Below are positions 60,872-64,000 of a stretch of DNA of 64,000 bases, in pieces; position 1 is the stretch's first letter, and each line of letters opens with the position of its first letter. Origin of the DNA: Oceanibaculum nanhaiense (GTDB taxonomy: Bacteria > Pseudomonadota > Alphaproteobacteria > Oceanibaculales > Oceanibaculaceae); the NCBI RefSeq assembly GCF_002148795.1, contig NZ_MPOB01000003.1:186001-250000 (forward strand), written 5' to 3'. The notes under the pieces were generated by a model. It was not told the DNA's origin and did no database searches. It worked only from the letters and a program-made list of their open reading frames with translations. Both the position numbers and the translations under genes were made by a program.

Positions 60872-61936
60872 ATGGCCGCCAACTCCGTCACCGCATCCCC
60901 CCGCATCGATCTCTACAGCGATACGGTCACCCGCCCCACGCCGGGCATGCGCAAGGCGATTTCCGAGGCCGAGGTCGGTAATGAACAGGCGCGCGAAGAC
61001 CCGACCGTGAACAAGCTGTGCGAGATGGTCGCCAAATTGCTGGGCAAGGAGGCGGCGATCTTCCTGCCGTCGGGCACCATGTGCAATGAGATCGCCTACC
61101 GGGTCTGGGTCGATCATGGCGAGGAGATCGTGCTGGAGGAGAACTCGCACGCGCTGCATTACGAGACCGGCGGGCCAGCCGCCCTGTCCGGCGCTATGTG
61201 CCGCACCATCCGCGGCAAGCGCGGCATGTTCACCGGCGCCGAACTGGAGGCGGTGATCCGCGTGCCGCAGGGCTGGCACGGCCAGCGCCAGCGGCTGGTC
61301 AGCATCGAGAACACCGCCAATCTGGGCGGTGGCGCGATCTGGCCGCTGGAGCAGATCGAGGATGTGGCAGGCGTCGCGCGCAAGCATGGGCTGAAGCTGC
61401 ATCTGGATGGTGCGCGGCTGCTGAACGCCGTGGTCGCCAGCGGCATTCCAGCGTCAGCCTATGCCGCCCCTGCCGATTCCGCCTGGATCGACCTGTCCAA
61501 GGGGCTGGGCTGCCCGGTCGGCGGCGTGCTGGCGGGATCGAAGGAGTTCATCGAGCAGGCCTGGCGCTTCAAGCACCAGTTCGGCGGCGCCATGCGGCAG
61601 GCCGGCATCATCGCCGCCGCCGGTGTCTATGCGCTGGAGAACCATGTCGAGCGCATGGCGGAGGACCATGCCAATGCCCGCCTGCTGGCCGAAGGGCTGG
61701 CCGGCATCAAGGGCATCGGCATCAACCCGAACGAGATCGACACCAACATGGTGTATTTCACGGTCGGCGGCACCGGCCTGAGCGAGCAGGAATTCGCCCG
61801 CCGCCTGCGGACCGATCACGGTGTCCGCATCGGCCCGCAGGGCAAGGACCTCATGCGCGCCGTCACCCATCTGGATGTCAGCCGCGCCGATATTGAGGAG
61901 GCGATCCGCGCCTGCGCCGCCGTGGTGCAGGGCTGA
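60872..61936 (+). CDS. Low-specificity L-threonine aldolase
   Basis: A 354-residue PLP enzyme that cleaves threonine to glycine and acetaldehyde. IDLYSDTVTRPTPGMRKAISEAEVGNEQAREDPTVN at the N-terminus, FLPSGTMCNEIA, LHLDGARLLNA with Asp179, and Lys210 in WIDLSKGLGCPVGG (Schiff base) match the family. The frame is open upstream, but ATG 60872 begins just before the conserved start. It ends 4 bp before a convergent hypothetical gene. Confidence 0.93.
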   Translation: MAANSVTASPRIDLYSDTVTRPTPGMRKAISEAEVGNEQAREDPTVNKLCEMVAKLLGKEAAIFLPSGTMCNEIAYRVWVDHGEEIVLEENSHALHYETGGPAALSGAMCRTIRGKRGMFTGAELEAVIRVPQGWHGQRQRLVSIENTANLGGGAIWPLEQIEDVAGVARKHGLKLHLDGARLLNAVVASGIPASAYAAPADSAWIDLSKGLGCPVGGVLAGSKEFIEQAWRFKHQFGGAMRQAGIIAAAGVYALENHVERMAEDHANARLLAEGLAGIKGIGINPNEIDTNMVYFTVGGTGLSEQEFARRLRTDHGVRIGPQGKDLMRAVTHLDVSRADIEEAIRACAAVVQG

Positions 61937-61940
61937 ACCG

Positions 61941-62297
61941 TCAGGAAACCTCGACCACCTTGAAGGTGTGGGAATCGCCGTCCGGCTCCGCCACGGTGAC
62001 ATATTCACCCGGCTTGAAGAGATGGCGGTCGAGCTTGTAGAGCGTCTCGTCATCCTCCTCCCCCTTTTCGTAGGAGAAGGCCCAGCCCTTGCGGGTATGG
62101 ATCAGCAGCCCCTGGCGGATCGGCTCGCCCGGCCAGAACCGTGCGATCCGGCACTCGGCCTTGTGCTGCTTGTAGGCCTCGGCATCAAGGTGCCCGTCCG
62201 CCGTCAGCGGCGCGGTGATCTCGTAGCGATGATCGCCGCTGCCCTCCGGAAATTCGGCGCTGCGCCCCAGTTCCATGCGAATTTTCTTCAAAGCCAT
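61941..62297 (-). CDS. Conserved hypothetical protein, 118 residues
   Basis: A cytoplasmic 118-residue protein without recognised domains. It has RMELGRSAEFPEGSGDHRYEITAPLTADGHLDAEAYKQHKAECRIARFWPGEPIRQGLLIHTRKGWAFSYEKGEEDDE, then EYVTVAEPDGDSHTFKVVEVS. The order of charged and aromatic residues suggests a small beta-rich fold. ATG 62297 follows a GGAGTAA site. It is 22 bp downstream of the CBS gene and may be co-transcribed. Confidence 0.75.
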   Translation of the reverse strand: MALKKIRMELGRSAEFPEGSGDHRYEITAPLTADGHLDAEAYKQHKAECRIARFWPGEPIRQGLLIHTRKGWAFSYEKGEEDDETLYKLDRHLFKPGEYVTVAEPDGDSHTFKVVEVS

Positions 62298-62319
62298 TCC
62301 GTTTACTCCGTTTCCGGCC

Positions 62320-62742
62320 TCAGATGCGTTCCCAATAGCCGGTTTCCTCGTCCAGTCTTACCTGATCCATCAGCCGGAAATCGCCACGCGAAACCAGGCC
62401 GACGATCTTCCCATCCTGCACCACCGGCAGGTGCCGATAGCCGCAATCGCTCATCTGCCGCAGCGCGTCCAGCGTAACCCAGTCGGGCGACACGCAATCC
62501 GGCTTTTCCGTCATCACCTCGCGCAACAGCGTCCGTTTGCCGTCCAGCCCGTTCGCCAGCACACGGTTCACCGCGTCACGCCCGGTGAAGATGCCAACCG
62601 GCCGCTTCTGCTCATCGACAACGATGATGGCACCGACACGATGCTGATGCATGATTTTGCACGCCTCCTGCACCGTCGCACTATCCCGCATCACAACAGG
62701 ACTGCGGTGCAGGATCAGCTCGGAAATCGCAGATTTCGACAC
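62320..62742 (-). CDS. CBS-pair protein
   Basis: A 140-residue protein with two CBS domains. ILHRSPVVMRDSATVQEACKIMHQHRVGAIIVVDEQKRPVGIFTGRDAVNRVLANG forms the first, and LREVMTEKPDCVSPDWVTLDALRQMSDCGYRHLPVVQDGKIVGLVSRGDFRLMD the second. CBS pairs sense adenine nucleotides. GTG 62742 with an AGGAGG site is preferred; a longer open frame reaches 62844 but lacks one and includes non-conserved residues. Confidence 0.86.
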   Translation of the reverse strand: MSKSAISELILHRSPVVMRDSATVQEACKIMHQHRVGAIIVVDEQKRPVGIFTGRDAVNRVLANGLDGKRTLLREVMTEKPDCVSPDWVTLDALRQMSDCGYRHLPVVQDGKIVGLVSRGDFRLMDQVRLDEETGYWERI

Positions 62743-62883
62743 CGCATCCTCCTCTCGCCGCCGTTCGGCCACTGCCCCCCGATCATCCGTAATAATTCTG
62801 ACATGATAGGGGCCGGCCGGTGCAGTGTCTTTGACCTGCATCAATGGGGCGGCAGGGCGAAGGGAGAACGGGACTATCCGGGT

Positions 62884-64000
62884 TTAACGCCGCCGCAGAT
62901 ATATTTCGTACCGATCATATTCGAGGAGCGGCTCATAGTCGAGGAAACGCTCGGCGAACAGCGGATTGCGGTTGAAATAGTCGAGGTAGCTGAACGGCAT
63001 GTCCGCGATACATTCGGGAATACCGGCGATCTTGTCGACGACCAGTATCGACGGCCGGCCCTTGTTGAAATCCTCGGCGACACTGCGGAACACCATCGCC
63101 TCATTCTCCGACATGCGCGCGGGGTCATTATAGAGTGCGCCATTATCGTTGCATTCGGCATAGACACCCTGCAGCAGCCACATGCTCTCGAACCGCATGG
63201 TCATCTTCATACCAGTATAGTTCAGCAGGGGGAAATGCGGATAGATGCCCGGCGACAGGATCAGGATGCGGTTGTCCAGGCGCTGCGGCGTGATGATGTC
63301 GGCCAGCTTCTTCACTTCCGAATCGGCATAGGCCAGCTGCTGCGCGAACGGCACGCGCGCCAGCCCGTGCTGGTAGAACACCAGCAGCATCAGGGCACTG
63401 GCAAACCAGCGCGCCGGGCGCCGGTCGCCACGTCGCATCCAGGCCGTGTTGTCGAGCACCGAGGCGATCGCCGTGCCGGCCAGGAACAGGGTGAAGGCGC
63501 GTGCCGGCAGGGCGTGATAAGGCCAGCCCTTGCCCTGCGCATAGGCGGAGATCAGCCCCGCCACCCCGGCCAGGAAGATCACCCGGGACAAATGCGAGCG
63601 CACCCCCCAGAAGGCAACGATGCCGAGCAGCGGCAGGATGATCGTCGGCGCCGCCAGATTGGTGCCGGTTGCCAGGTCGAACAGGTCGGTATCCGCCACC
63701 CGGCTGTAGAAATCCTGCGCCATCGGCAGCACTTGCGTGAAATATTCCGGCGTCACCAGCACCGCGAACAGCGCATGCGCGATGCAGACCGCCAGCACCG
63801 ACCAGGGCGCGGCATCGGTCGCCGTGCTGCGGAAACCGCGCCGCGACAGCACATAGAGTTCAACCAGCAAAGGGAAGGCGAGAAAATAGGGCTTCATGGC
63901 GAAGCCCAGCCCCGCCATCAGACCGGTCGCGATGCGCAGGCGTCGCGGCATGTCGGTGCCGCCGGCACGCGCGCTGGCGACCAGCAGATAGGGCATGCCC
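62884..64000 (-). CDS. Membrane glycosyltransferase-like protein, 5' truncated by window edge
   Basis: At least 371 residues with about eight hydrophobic segments, open to the right edge of the window, so the N-terminus is missing. The segments are ArnT/GtrII-like in arrangement but no catalytic motif is clear; the soluble C-terminal part (DRRPARWFASALMLLVFYQHGLARVPFAQQ ... DNRILILSPGIYPHFPLLNYTGMKMTMRFESMWLLQGVY) resembles a periplasmic domain of polytopic sugar-transfer proteins. The final ATG-like codon at 63996 is internal. Lipid-linked sugar transfer is only a possibility. Confidence 0.7.
   Translation of the reverse strand, partial: GMPYLLVASARAGGTDMPRRLRIATGLMAGLGFAMKPYFLAFPLLVELYVLSRRGFRSTATDAAPWSVLAVCIAHALFAVLVTPEYFTQVLPMAQDFYSRVADTDLFDLATGTNLAAPTIILPLLGIVAFWGVRSHLSRVIFLAGVAGLISAYAQGKGWPYHALPARAFTLFLAGTAIASVLDNTAWMRRGDRRPARWFASALMLLVFYQHGLARVPFAQQLAYADSEVKKLADIITPQRLDNRILILSPGIYPHFPLLNYTGMKMTMRFESMWLLQGVYAECNDNGALYNDPARMSENEAMVFRSVAEDFNKGRPSILVVDKIAGIPECIADMPFSYLDYFNRNPLFAERFLDYEPLLEYDRYEIYLRRR

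Noticed and set aside
1-64000. tRNA, rRNA, CRISPR, insertion sequence or prophage
   Set aside because: Intergenic gaps were scanned by eye; no cloverleaf, repeat array, transposase or integrase was found.

Overview
The window is a GC-rich stretch of an alphaproteobacterial chromosome. The gene families point to a motile, metabolically flexible, microaerobic member of a Rhodospirillales-like lineage. Pointers are the flagellin-type pseudaminic acid cluster, a DUF1217 flagellar protein, the cbb3 oxidase with ccoGHIS, DUF3305/DUF3306 formate dehydrogenase accessories, IalB and PAS_5 proteins. The genus is not determined. No rRNA, tRNA, CRISPR array, prophage or insertion sequence was seen. Genes are densely packed; the only gap over about 300 bp is 50314-50913.

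Region 1 (1-16026) is a nonulosonic acid and flagellin-glycosylation locus: methyltransferases, pseF, a GNAT / ATP-grasp / HAD overlapping cassette, pseI, a 1106-residue protein made of two TPR + glycosyltransferase modules in tandem (FlmG-like), pseC and pseB (overlapping by GTGA), a TPR protein and DUF1217. pseG is not visible. A formamidase, a palindromic repeat and an SDR gene lie inside it. Region 2 (16264-23476) is metabolic: a DauA-like and a DadA-like D-amino acid dehydrogenase around a tandem receiver protein and a small GHNGGPPL protein, an MFS transporter, an anion permease, and a haloacid dehalogenase preceded by a 42-residue membrane peptide gene.

Region 3 (23545-35035) is a periplasmic, membrane-bound, cysteine-type formate dehydrogenase locus: fdhA, fdhB, a small lipoprotein, fdhC, a TorD-type chaperone, a Tat-target peptide, DUF3305, DUF3306 and a large poly-Fe-S protein. 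A WD40-cytochrome c fusion and a PepSY-like protein lie downstream. The two promoter regions of the locus share an identical 13-bp palindromic box, and one also holds a duplicated Fur-like box. Region 4 (35189-36509) is a DUF2892 + split YeeE/YedE sulfur-transport operon. Region 5 (36587-46423) holds the cbb3 oxidase: ccoNOQP runs leftward and ccoGHIS rightward from a shared gap with a perfect FNR/FixK box at 41000-41013. A second FNR-like box precedes a universal stress protein gene at 47228.

Region 6 (46457-64000) is mixed housekeeping and transport: peroxiredoxin-like protein, Usp, GlcG-type protein, Na/Pi cotransporter, a polar amino acid ABC transporter, YcaQ-type DNA glycosylase, a diguanylate cyclase, IalB, ferredoxin-NADP reductase, PAS_5 protein, amidase, threonine aldolase, a CBS protein and a truncated membrane glycosyltransferase-like protein. 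The 600-bp gap 50314-50913 holds a strong candidate for an undescribed small RNA on the minus strand.
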